A DNA stretch of 64,000 bases from Rotaria macrura (taxonomy: Eukaryota > Rotifera > Eurotatoria > Philodinida > Philodinidae). Within the stretch, counting starts at the first letter, position 1. Each line of letters opens with the position of its first letter. The notes under the pieces are model-generated. The model ran no database searches, was not told the origin of the DNA, and saw nothing but the letters and a program-made list of their open reading frames with translations. Positions 42,589 through 54,512 of this stretch are shown in pieces. The DNA lies in contig OENT01000259.1 in NCBI GenBank assembly GCA_900239685.1, positions 77,053 to 141,052 of the forward strand, given 5' to 3'. A program made the translations under genes and the position numbers.

Positions 42589-44592
42589 TTAATTTAAAAC
42601 ATACTTTATGGTAACACAATTAATTTCGTAATCGAACTTATTATCGTAAAGTAACATAATTAATTATATATATTTTTAACAGATAGATGTTTATAAGAAA
42701 ATGAATTTCCTTTTCACAAGCATGACGTGATGACGTTTAGTCCAGGGTACTTTCTACTTGTCTTGGAAAGTAAAGCATTTAGAAATTTGATTCTTTTATC
42801 AAATTATGCATCTCTCTACGTTGTTGCAATTCCTGAAAGTTCGAGTTCGCTTGAAAATTCTGACAAAAATACTGAGCAAAATGCGATGATGAAAATTGGA
42901 CAAAAAGTTGAAAATAACATGTTTGTTCGTTGTCTTTCTCGGAATGCGCACTACATTATAGAAAAACCGATTCATAAGATCTATTTAGACGACAGTATGG
43001 AGTATCCAAGGAAAAAAATCATATGATTCAAAAAAATCCTTTATTGACTTGTTGTTTCGGTTTACATAAATTAACGCCATGACGAAAATCAATAAAATGT
43101 GCTCTCGTTTTTTCCTATCGAAATCTAATTAATGATTGACAAATGTGCACAAAACCACCTGTCCTTAGCACAACGAAGAGATTTTGTTCACTTTGAGCTG
43201 TGTCGTATTCAACAAATGTGTTGGATATGACAACTCAGGTTTTTAATTTTCCAGCACCCGAGTTGACGCGTTACAATTTTTTATGTCGTTATATTCGTTC
43301 AAAATTAAATTTCCAGCAAGGAAGAAATTTCCAGTTGTGATTCACATTGATGAATCAAGAACAATAAGACTTCACTCCAAATGGCAAAGCGATCATCACC
43401 ACATAGATTTCTCCACAATGATGTTAACCTTCCAGTAATATGACAAAATTTCGCTCGACTTATTCAAGGAGATATCTATGATGTAGACATAGAGAGAGAA
43501 AGAAAGAAGACCCTAGTATTTGAAGACTCGAAATTCTAGAAAATTACCAAAAATTTTCAGTAATTCATAACAATGTTCGGTAATGTCAGAAATTGTCTAG
43601 TGATTGATAAATATTCTATTAATTATATTGGGAATCGTTTATAACCTAATCGAAATGTATTGTAAAATGCCCATTATTCTCACGAAAATTGTCGCCCAAT
43701 GGCAATTAATGCTACTATGATAGGACTGTTTATGAGTATCGATGTTTGTCTTCTCCACGGTCGCAATAACATCAAACAGAAACATCGTCAGTTCACATTC
43801 ATATCATTCACACACTAACTGGAGAACATCTACCTAAAAACGTAGCACCAAGGGATATGTCACAATTTTTAAAAGTGTTACTTATTCTTTGACAATCCTG
43901 AGACAGCCCAACATGACTGATGTTCAACAGGACAGTCTTGATGTGATATGAATCTACTACGAAACCATCAATTATTATATCCAAACATAGACACATGCAC
44001 ATGGTTCTATCCACGCTTCCAATCGTTTTGATTTGTTGTCAAGCGCTTAAGAAATCTTTTAACAGAGAATTAGGAAGTGTTTATTTGACATAAAATGGCA
44101 ATCGATGATTCAACATTTTCTTGGATTGCAACACATATAGATTGTGTGACTTGTACGTAAATTTTATAATATAAAGAGTATCGAATAAAAAACGTATTGG
44201 CAATCACACTTTCAATATGTTTAACGTAAAGCAATATTGTTCATTTTATTATTAAATTACTCTTCATCTTTTCAAAAGAAGTGAAAAAACTAATGATCAC
44301 TAGTAAAAAAATGGCGTCTACATCTTTATTCCAGATGATGTGACTACTCGGCAAAATAGTCGAACCTTGTCAGCTAAAATTTTCACAGGAAAATACAGAT
44401 GTCGATTTCAGAGACTGTCAAAACTTATTGTGTCGAACAAGACAATGTCGAAAACTCATAAGCATATTATACAGAATAGTAATACAATCTACGACCTAGT
44501 GACATCTTTCACGTTCTAACTATATTATCTGTTCATCTGGTGTCGAAGACAGGCTTATGTCTTTGGTTTCTTTTTATTTGTCTCTATTGACA

Positions 44593-44616
44593 ATATATAT
44601 ATATATATATATATAT
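44593..44616. repeat. (AT)n microsatellite
   Basis: Twelve uninterrupted AT dinucleotides, followed by a short GT-rich run (gggtgtgtgtg). It lies in non-coding DNA. Confidence 0.95.
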
Positions 44617-45462
44617 TGTGGGTGTGTGTGACAGGCATCTACATCTATCCGGACACCCGCCTACACACTTTCCGCTTGGGCGATATATTCCATATAGACA
44701 TTATCGGTGTCGACAATTTGCTCTTTTGACTTTTTTACCTGTTACCATTTTTCAATATCGACTATTTTCTGTCAAAACCTTTTTTTCGGCATCTGGCTAC
44801 TTTCCCGAATACTCTATTATTCAAATACGATGAAGGATACACGGAAAATTAGGCTAGCAGATGTATTTGCATATAATATTGCAGTTTCAAAATTCTTCAT
44901 CGAGCTGATCAAGAATGACTAAAAAATCTTAAAGAGATATGAGAAATATTAATGTCAACATGTAGACTATCAATGCATTCTATTCATTTGTCTGTTTGTG
45001 TTAACTGATTTGACGATATCAAGTATACTGTTCACGAAGTGACTTGGACTTGTTGCATTCATGCGTAGTGCTGCAGTCATAATAATAGTTTCAAGCAACG
45101 ATTATCTGATTATTTTCGATTAGAGAGAAATGAAAGTATCGTATGAGATGAGTGTTTCAAAATTTGGTGAATGTTCATAAACATCTTTACGTATTTATTT
45201 CAAAACATTTTAGCAAGCAGTTGAGTTTGAGACATTTTCCACTCTACGCATCAATCATATCGATGGCTATTAATTTGATGCATATTTTCTTTTCATGTTT
45301 ATTATATGGTTTGGAGAGAAGAAAAAATTGTATGCATATATGGATGTTTTCGTTGTTCTCCTTCTACTTTTTCTATTTGCAATAATAATCCATGCGTGAC
45401 TGAGACAAGATGCACATTCTATAACGTAGAAGAAAAACAAACAAAAATACTCACGAGTTATC

Positions 45463-48400
45463 ATGAATACAACTGCGCAGGAAAATCTTGAGCTAGAAAC
45501 GTTAACATGTCCAATTACACTTCAACTGTTTCATGATCCAGTGATTGCTAAAGATGGTCACGTTTATGAACGGGCAGCTATTGTCAAGTGGATTGAGAAA
45601 CATGGAACGAGTCCATTAACTCGAGAGCCTATGACCATAGATGACTTACATGCAGATGAATACTTGAAATATCTGGCTGCTCAACGGCGAACATCGGCTA
45701 CATCTTCTATCATTCGAGAGGACGCTATGATTCTTCCTGTCGATGATAGAAGTGAAACCGAAAGTACAGCTACGTCCGAAAATCTACAAAGCATTGGCGC
45801 ACTTTCTCTACTAAAATTGGGCACTCGACGTTTTTGGATATTATGCATTTTATTTCTGATCGTAATTTGTTTTACTTCTACCATAGTAGGTTTAGTCCTG
45901 GGCTTACGAGGAGGAAAAGAGTCGACTAATACCAACAACGCAACATGTAAGTGGCTTTGAGAACTTGTCTCGGTTTTTTCCCTGTTTATTTTCCAATCAT
46001 AGATCCACTATCGGTTATCGTATACTCACATACATGGCGTCTTACCACAAGTAGTCCAATGTATCAATGTATTGACTGTTCCTCACCAAATCATTACTAT
46101 CAGGCTTTTCAAGTAATTCAGTCAGCATCTGCCGATTACCGTTTTTTGATTAAAAGCACCATGAACGTGTTAATCTATTTTTATATCAACAATTTCAATC
46201 CAAACAATCCATCAGTAAATCAGATTTTATTCAAAGATAAAAGTGTCAACAATACAAAATCAGACTTCACACTTAATCTGCTGCTTGCTGATACCTACGT
46301 GTTAGTTGTTACAACTAGTAATATTCAGACAACCGGATTATTCTCAACCACAATATTCGGTTTCGATAATATTACATTGATTCCATTGAATTTCTTGTCG
46401 ACATCAACCACTTATAGGACAACTTCAACTACCCCAATAAGAGGTAAATAAGAAAGATAAATGTTGTTCAGATATTTTGAAAGTAATTAGATTGATGTTT
46501 GCTTAAATTCGATTCACGAATTATAACGTAAAAAATCTTAAGAATCAGTTGTTTTTTCTTTCATGGATTAAGAATCTTAAGTATTATAACCAATGACATT
46601 GGTTTACAACATTTAAGAATCAGAATTTTACTAAAACTAGAAGTAAGATGTCAATTGAAATTGTTGTTCAGATTTCAGTATCAGCTCATTCAAAACATCC
46701 TCTTGAATATACTATGCATAGATTTTTCTTACTAATTAATTGATCAAGATATTTTTGAAGGCTTTACACAGTGTTCGATTATAGTATTGTACAAAATCTA
46801 TCTTTATTCAATGAAGTCAATCATTGAATAAAGTTATCATATAGCCATCTAACTTGCTATGGATTTTATTCAGAAAAATAATGATTGATAAATTAGATAC
46901 TATTTCAATGAAACGAATATATCATTCGTTTAGAAACATTATTAAGCAAACAGAGCTTCAATAGAAGAATAAAACTTAATTCGATTAGCGAGATCATCTG
47001 AGTTTATATATGCGAGCATAAATAAAGTAAATCAAATATGCTAATTTTTCACGTTCTCTAGAAAAATCTATGTAATTGGCTGCTCATCACAAAAAAAAAG
47101 TTCAAATCGTTACGGTTGAAACTTTGAATTGAACAAAACATGTTTAATTCGAATCCATCACAAATACAGTTTCACAATCAAGAATTTATTATCCATTTCA
47201 AATTAGAAGAAAAGGAAGTCTTTTTGGACTAATTTTCGATAAAATTTTAACAGACATCAGCACTGCTCATCTTTTATTAGAGGAAATCAAATTGTAGAGA
47301 ATCATAATTAGCATATTTTCGGATAGATATTCTCAAATTCATTCGTCACGTTTTCAAAGACATTAAAGCTTTTTCATAAATTCGGAGTATCGTTTCTCCA
47401 TCAAAAAATAAGACATCATATGTCAGTGTTTTAATGAAAAATCAGCTGAAACCACATAGCACTGTGTTAGTGATTTTACGGAACGATTCTGTGAGATTAA
47501 AGGAATTTATAATTTTAAAAGATTGCTGCAGTGCATACTGTCTTCTCTGGAAACTGGACGCATGAACTTGAGAAAACTTTCTAATTGTGGTTCAATACGT
47601 TTGCTTTCTCTACGAAACAGTGAAACTCATTGATCTTTATCTAGTCCCTATCGAAGACCAATAAAAGGTACTCATCTTTATTTTAATTTTCAATCAATAT
47701 TAGACAAACATGAATGAGATCTTTCTTTAATCACTGATGCATCGAGTGAATAAATATAAACATAAACACTGTTCTAGTATCATGCGCAAATCATCATTAA
47801 CATGGTGATCGACTGATTCCTTACGAATAATTCATGACAATCGAGTGTGAGTGGGTGTAGGTGTTAATAAAAACCTTCTTTTCACCCATAACTACAACCA
47901 AATAGTGTGCAAACAATATGGAACATTCGTCACAATAGTGAACTCAATTGAATATGAAGATTTTGAGGCGAATCTTTGACAAATTATTTGTTGACTTGTT
48001 TTCTATTTAGTTGATGAAAAAATGTAGGAGATAAGTCATATAACTATTAGGTTAGAGTATTGTTGTTCTAGGTTGGTCTCATACAGGCAGCATGACTAAT
48101 GCACGATACAGTCATACAGCATCTGTATTACAAAATGGACTGGTCCTAGTCGCTGGTGGTGTCACTACTAATATGAAATCATACGATCCAGCTAGCATGA
48201 ATTCTCAACGAAACCAACAAACATTATCGACATTAGGGGATGGGAAAATCTATGGAGCAGATAGTGGTTCAACGAGTACGGAGTTGTATGATTCATCAAC
48301 AGGACGATGGACTATCACTGGTAGCCTGAATAGAGGACGAATCTATCACACAGCAACCGTTCTGAGTAGTGGAAAAGTTTTAATTGCCGGCGGTAAAGAA

Positions 48401-49160
48401 GATATTTTCATTTCAGACAGTGTAGAAATGTACGATCCGGCAACAGGGATCTGGAGTACCACTAGTGACATGAATAAGGAACGAATCTATCACACAGCAA
48501 CGGTTCTGAATAATGGAANAAGTTTTAATTACCGGTGGACACGGACAGTTTTTAACTTCGGACTCTACAGAAATGTACGATCCATCAACGGGAGTTTGGA
48601 CATATATGGCGAAAATGAATACTGTACGATGTGATCACACAGCGTCGTTATTATCTAATGGAAAAGTATTAGTTGTTGGTGGACGGATCGGTGATGATGC
48701 TTTGAATAGTGCAGAAATTTATGATCCATTGATGGGAGTTTGGGATTATGCTGGTAGGATGCAGACTGCGAGATATGGCCACACAGCATCAATACTTACA
48801 AATGGGAAAGTCTTGATTGCTGGTGGACGCAATAAACATATACATTTGAACAGTGCAGAATTGTACAATCCATTAACAGGAACCTGGTCATATACTGGAA
48901 ACATGATGAGTGCACGAAACCGTCACACAGCCTCAATATTGACAAGTGGAAACGTATTAGTTGTTGGTGGTTACGATGGTAGCACGGCTTTTAATAGTGC
49001 TGAAGTGTACGATCCATTAACTGAACATTGGACAAATACTAGCAGTATGAAAACAGCACGATATTACCATACAACATCCTTACTAACAGGTGGAGCAGTT
49101 CTAGTAGCTGGCGGAAAAGATTCCTATGGTTACATTAGTAGTGCAGAACTATATGCATGA
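45463..49160 (+). CDS. membrane protein: U-box, TM helix, PPC-like stalk, kelch propeller
   Basis: Three exons: 45463-45946, 46003-46443 and 48072-49160, introns 56 and 1628 bp; 670 residues if the N at 48520 is an extra base. Layout: U-box at about 12-75 (LTCPITLQLFHDPVIAKDGHVYER..I..W), a linker, one membrane helix at about 124-148 followed by LRGGK, a beta-rich extracellular region (162-290) like the PPC-type modules common in bdelloid surface proteins, a Thr-rich stalk, then seven kelch repeats of about 48 residues (ARYGHTASILTNGKVLIAGG...SAELYNPLTG type). The first repeat carries an insertion. Known roles: U-boxes recruit E2 enzymes for ubiquitin transfer; kelch propellers bind proteins or glycans. 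Inferred: an N-in, C-out E3-like receptor. Codon 351 onward of exon 3 is out of frame because of the N. AATAAA at 49163-49168 follows the stop. Confidence 0.85.
48520..48520. other. undetermined base breaking the kelch frame
   Basis: The N lies in the third kelch repeat within a run of A (ggaanaag). Upstream and downstream frames both encode good kelch sequence but differ by +1; dropping one base at this spot restores VLNNGKVLITGG. A homopolymer assembly error is the simplest explanation, a real frameshift the alternative. Confidence 0.9.
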
Positions 49161-51481
49161 TTAATAAAAATGTCGTATACTCTGATTTCGATAGAAACTT
49201 GAAATATGTTTTAATTAATGTTGTGATCGATAAAGAATCGAATAAATTCCAGAGATACGGAGACATTGAAAACAATATATATATATATTATATTTGATGT
49301 TTATTATAAAAATATACTGAAATAGTGAAAATTAGTCCTATCTGGGAAAAAAAAGTTCACATTTTCCCATGAACTATACTCAGATTAGCAGAAAAATATT
49401 TGTTCATCAATGTCTACCATTTTGTATTCCGATAGTGATAAAGATTTTTTTATGACAAGACAAAAACAATCATGATGAATACACTTGTGAAATTCGAAAC
49501 TATAAAATCATTTGCTTATGATGATAGGAAAAAAATTAGTAGTAATATTTGTTGTCTTCTATATAATGGTACAAATTTCACCAGAATGCCAACACATACA
49601 AATCAGTTTTGTAAGAGTTATGTTAAAGAGATCAGTAAAATTGTTTATCAACATTTAAAAGAAGAATATTATCCTCAAAACATTTGAGGAATAAGGAATC
49701 GAAAAAGTTCATTTCGTGATGTATTATTAGAAAGAAGTACGTTTGATCTACGAGCAAGGTCTCTCGCAAAGTAAACGTATAATATTGATAATTCGCCTTG
49801 ACAAAAGCACTAAGAAAATGATATCAATCTAATTAAATAATTTGAAATCAGATTAATAATTAGTGCAAGAACACACAAATCAAAGTGAAATTAGAATCAC
49901 AATGAAATACATTAAATCAATGGTTACTAGTCATTTTTAAATTGATTTTATATTAAATCGAATGAATCATATAACAGATTTCTTATTACAAGTCGCCATT
50001 ATGCTGCACGTGTATTTATATTTATATTTTGTTTGATAATCTTTAGCTTTGAATGCTTTATAAAATGATTTAAGCGAATTATTCGATGTTTTCTACATGT
50101 TTCTGTAATTAGTAAATATGCTTCTCAAGCATACTTCATTAGTTTTTCACTGAGTTCAATACCACATGTTAGTAAAGAAAACTGTTGGATAGAGAAAAGG
50201 AAGTATTGGGAACTAAAGAGCGTCGTGTAAATTCATACTATCTGCCATGTAGACCAATCAAAAAAGTTAAAACATTTCTAAAGAACTCTTTCTTACATTC
50301 GTTTCCATAAATACTAATCTGTTTCACTTCGATAGACGTAACTAAAGTAAATGCTAACTGGTATAATTTCGAAAATAAGAAAATAAAATTTAAAAATTAT
50401 TTTTTCCATAAACAAATCAATGGATTACAATAAACGTCTTTACAATTGATAAGCATTTGACTTTTCACAGACGTGTATGTACTTGTGTTTTCTTTCCATA
50501 ACTAAAATCATACTTACGTCGTTTGTTTCATAGTAACATTTAAAACTTCAATGAACACGTTTGCAAAGGAGCTGAAATCGTATCAACTTGATCTTTTATA
50601 AGATATCATGTTATCCTATGATACAGTTGTACATGATTAAAATCGAGTATACATTCGTTTTCGTGTAAATATTGATTTCATATTCTTCATGAGTAGTATT
50701 TCTCCTTGCATCTCTACAAACATTAATAAACAAAAAGAGGTATGTATAATATATAGTCTCGCAAAACAACCATACAGAGTTTAGACACTCGTTAGTACAT
50801 ACTTTGCTTGTAGTTGCATGTAAATTAAGAACACCTAATGCATAGAGAGTCATCATTTTCGATATTTTATCAATCATACTGTCATTATAGAGTAACTCTA
50901 AGTGATGATATTTTATTGTAACAATATTATTATCATTAAATGCATGGTCGACGTTTTAATACAATTGCAATTAATTACATCATTCAAAAAATTGTCTTCA
51001 TATGCCTCAAATTCAACAATGAGTTAATTATTCTGCTTGACTTTTCCCATATTTTTCAAAATCTTTTGCACGTATTAATTACGTACTACTATTACCGATG
51101 AATTTCATTCATCGCTACTTAATGTACTTGACGCCTTGGGTCTATTTCTCTATATCAAATGCAAGAGATTTCATTTCCAATACGTAGTTGACGGCATGTT
51201 TGAAAGTATTTCACACCTTGTATGTGAATAATATTCGAAGCGTTGCAGTGTGAAGTCGTTGTCAGTCGGTCTATACAGTATTTGAATCAATACATGCACA
51301 TCTAAAACCCCGATGGTAATGAGGAAATTTTTATACAGCGCATGAAATTTTCAACGAACAAAAAATAGTAGAACTTTGCTTCATATTGTAGAAATAAGAT
51401 GAACTTGCTTATTTTTTGTAAATTTCAATAGATACTTTTTCGCTTAATTAAAACAGAAAAAAATAAATTAGGATTGCTGTC
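49161..51481. other. 2.3-kb convergent intergenic region
   Basis: Between the kelch gene (plus) and the Hint gene (minus). It contains the kelch poly(A) signal and an (AT)7 run at 49275-49288. A 71-codon plus-strand frame at 49472-49687 has no recognisable family. No other feature is supported. Confidence 0.5.
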
Positions 51482-54108
51482 TTAAAAGAATAAGAGTAAG
51501 TACGAGTCAACAAAATGTTGACAGAGTTCTGTTGTAATTTCGTGTAGATGAGGCTGTTGATATTCAATCAAAATCCAATACCACCATCGAATAGGCGTCA
51601 TAATCATGTGCATGGCAGAGTGACTATGAGTAGCGTAACATGATGCAATTAAATTATTAACTACAATGGTTCCGTCAAACGTGAGTGGAGCATAGGCGTA
51701 CTCGTTCGTATGGACAACTTGACGAACATCGGTGATTTTGATCGGTTGTTGCTCTGTAATAGGAAAAACAAAATCTCCAATGGATATATCTCGAGCAAAT
51801 CTGTATTCTTCGTGTGTATCGTTAGGCTTAAGAGTTAGAATGGAATGTAATGGCGTAAGACGAAGTGGTTTGCTTCGATTGTTTGCCGTTTGTAATTCAA
51901 TGAACGAGAGGTACGAACGCGGATGCCGGAAAATAGTCAGAACGGGACTTATCTTGCCAGAACTAACAAGTATCCTATCGCCCACATGAAGATCACGCAT
52001 CTTAACATGAGAACCATTTCTAAGCGTCACCATTGTACTTTCAGCAAAACATGGCGCCGACAATTTTGAGAAAAACGACTTAATCCATTTTATTACAGCC
52101 TTTATCCATGATAGTATTGGAATATCAGATGATTTCGTTGTGGTGATGATTCCTGATGTTGTCATTGTTGTGATGGTTGCGGTGGTGGTGGTGGTGGTGG
52201 TGGTCATCGTCATCGTTGTCTTTGTAGTTGTTGTAGGTGAAAACTTGTTACGAAAAATAATCGTTAAAAATATAACCATCAGTATGAACATTAAAATAGT
52301 AATACAAAAAATGATAAATTTCCAAAACCATCTTTTGCTCGATAAGTTTTCCCAAGCTACATGAAACCAGTTTCTGAAATTAACGGTATACAAATACAGG
52401 TTGTAACAATGAGATGTGTATCGGTTGAAGAATTAGTAAAATATACATTCTTACCTATTCTGGATGATGAAAACATGTGTATGTGGTTCATCATGAACTG
52501 AATGTAGCCGTTCATATCTGGAAGCCTGGTGTCGGGTAGAAAGCGGTGTAAATATGTTTTCTATAAAAGTCTGTGAAAGGCCTGACATTGCAGAACTTTG
52601 ATGTTCTGATCGATTGCCATCATCTTCGTCAAGCATAGAAGAGTCAGTTTCTTGCCATCGATTCTAAAATACATAAATATGACACTCATTGAATATGATC
52701 AATCATACTCATTTTCAAAATACAATGAAAAAGTTCGATTTAACTTCTACACAAAAACCAATGCACCGATATCATTTAACGATTTACATATTAAACTCAT
52801 TTGATTATATTTACATTCAAACAATTATTAAATACTTTCGATGTATGTGTGATTGAACTAGCGGTGTCATACGATGTCCGACCCACAATCTAAGCAGAAT
52901 ACAGTGAAATGAAGACAAATAGCTTTTGTCCATTCGTCTTATAAAGTATCCATTCAGTTTTCCTTCATGATTATGAATCACCCCACAGGTAATTTCCTAA
53001 TTACCTGTGGTCACTTTATAGATAAGAAAATTTTTAGAACAAAATACCTCGATCACATCACTATTGGAAAATTTGTCATTATTTCGTGAAGAAAAAAAAA
53101 TTCAACATTCCGTTTTCTCTCTGACAATGCTTTTGCTCTTTTCTTTGTATCATGCAAAAGAATAGATATGATTCGTTCATTTTTTTATCTTTAAAATCTT
53201 TTTCAATATTGAAAAGAAAATTTTTTCTTCATAAGTAGATTTAATCGGAATCCTCTGTCCGTTTCGTTGTTACGATTAATAGTTAGGACAAAAAATTCAG
53301 CTTTTCATACTACTATCTTTCATAAGCATATAGTAACATAATTTTATTTACACGTAGCACAAAACAAATTTTCAAAGATGTTGTAGATAAAACGTTTACG
53401 TGAACTAGATATCCATCAATATCAAAAATATCATTTATAAGTCATCTAATTTTATTCTACGTATTCATAAAAGTCATGAAACAATTTCAAAGAAATTATT
53501 TCAATGTATTCTTACCTAAGTTTACGGTAAAACGAGTAAGAAAATAGAAAAGTGTTATCTCTATTACGTACATGTTCATCATCAGTATCATGATCAGCTC
53601 TATATGACGTGAAACCAAGATTGATGGGTTTCGTTGATGTGGTTGTATGAGATGATGCATAAATGGTTGACGTCGGGTTGTTTTTACAACCGATAGATTC
53701 ACGACAGGGTCGTCCGGTGATTTGACATTTCTCACATAACTCTACCTTATGCTCACCGTTCTCACTAAACATCGTCGATCGATTGGGATGATTTCTCTTA
53801 TGTGTATTTATCATATTTTGGTCGTTTGAATCATCAGGATCAAGAGGGTCTGTCACATTGTGAGATTCACAGTTTCGACATGTCTTCAATCCATTTGAAT
53901 GACACGAATACCAGAATGCATTACACTCATGACAAATGTAACCAAATTTTTTCGACATTTTCTTAGGATAGACTAGATTTTGACAATCACCACAGATTTG
54001 TCCAAGGTTAACCCAAGTCTTAGTACTCTTCCAGAATTTGTTGCATCGAGGGCATCGATACTCACCGTAGCAAGGACGATCCGGATCAAGATTTTCATCG
54101 TCGGACAT
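51482..54108 (-). CDS. membrane protein: 3CxxC zinc finger, TM helix, Hedgehog-type Hint domain
   Basis: Three exons on the minus strand: 54108-53572, 52663-52455 and 52373-51482; 545 residues; introns 908 and 81 bp, GT-AG and in phase. Exon 1 encodes a 3CxxC-type zinc-binding region like ZAR1/RTP proteins (CPRC, CGDC, CHEC and CRNC at 19, 39, 59 and 77, with the KTWVNLGQ..G..C..C..LVYP pattern). Exon 3 has a membrane helix at about 268-289, a Thr-rich stalk, then a Hint domain starting at C357 (CFAESTMVTLRNG, MRDLHVGDRIL, LTPLHSIL, ARDISIGDFVF, AYAPLTFDGTIVVNNLIASCYA). Known role of Hint/Hog: self-splicing of the peptide bond before the Cys; in Hedgehog it adds cholesterol. Pro, not Gly, precedes the Cys. 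An open frame also reads past the exon 1 donor to a stop at 53512, so exon 1 could alternatively end there as a separate 198-residue gene. Confidence 0.75.
52983..53010. repeat. perfect 12-bp-stem hairpin in intron
   Basis: CCACAGGTAATT, loop TCCT, AATTACCTGTGG. It lies in the 908-bp intron between the zinc-finger and Hint exons. Each arm contains AGGTAA, a donor-like sequence, on opposite strands. No function can be assigned. Confidence 0.85.
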
Positions 54109-54494
54109 ACTATTTTCATGTGATTATTACTAATGTTGTAAATTGTGCTTCATATTTTGAAGTTTAATGGTTTTATCTGGAACTGAAAATACAGAATCCT
54201 ATGCAAAACACATCCCGAGGCTTCTAGAATGCTAAATTTCACGAGATAATATTCAGAATTTTAGTAAAGCATCAGTAATTATTGCTAAAAATGTTTCCCA
54301 TAGTTCTCTAATAGAAAATATCTACATAGAATATATGGCATAAATCAGATTTTCAGTATGATAAATTGACGATTAGACATTCTACCTGAATGAAGTCAGC
54401 AACTTGAAGATCAAAAATTTGAATGAGAGATTTTTTTAAAGTTCTTTTTTAGTCTTTTCAAGCAATTGCTTGCCCATCACGTATGTATCTTAAT

Positions 54495-54512
54495 TGTGTG
54501 TGTGTGTGTGTG
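54495..54512. repeat. (TG)n microsatellite
   Basis: Nine TG dinucleotides in non-coding DNA about 390 bp upstream of the zinc-finger/Hint start codon. Confidence 0.9.

Larger units (their letters stand above)
39355..45462. other. 6.1-kb divergent intergenic region
   Basis: It separates the protease gene (minus) from the U-box/kelch gene (plus). Contents I can name: a minus-strand ankyrin-like remnant at 42416-42588 and an (AT)12 run at 44593-44616. An open frame at 42727-43026 (99 codons, plus) has no recognisable family and is not called as a gene. Confidence 0.5.

Noticed and set aside
44593..44616. AT run as a possible origin or promoter
   Set aside because: A simple microsatellite with no associated gene or motif.
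51732..52364. plus-strand frames rich in Val
   Set aside because: They are antisense to the Hint and Thr-rich coding exon; the Val run mirrors ACC threonine codons.
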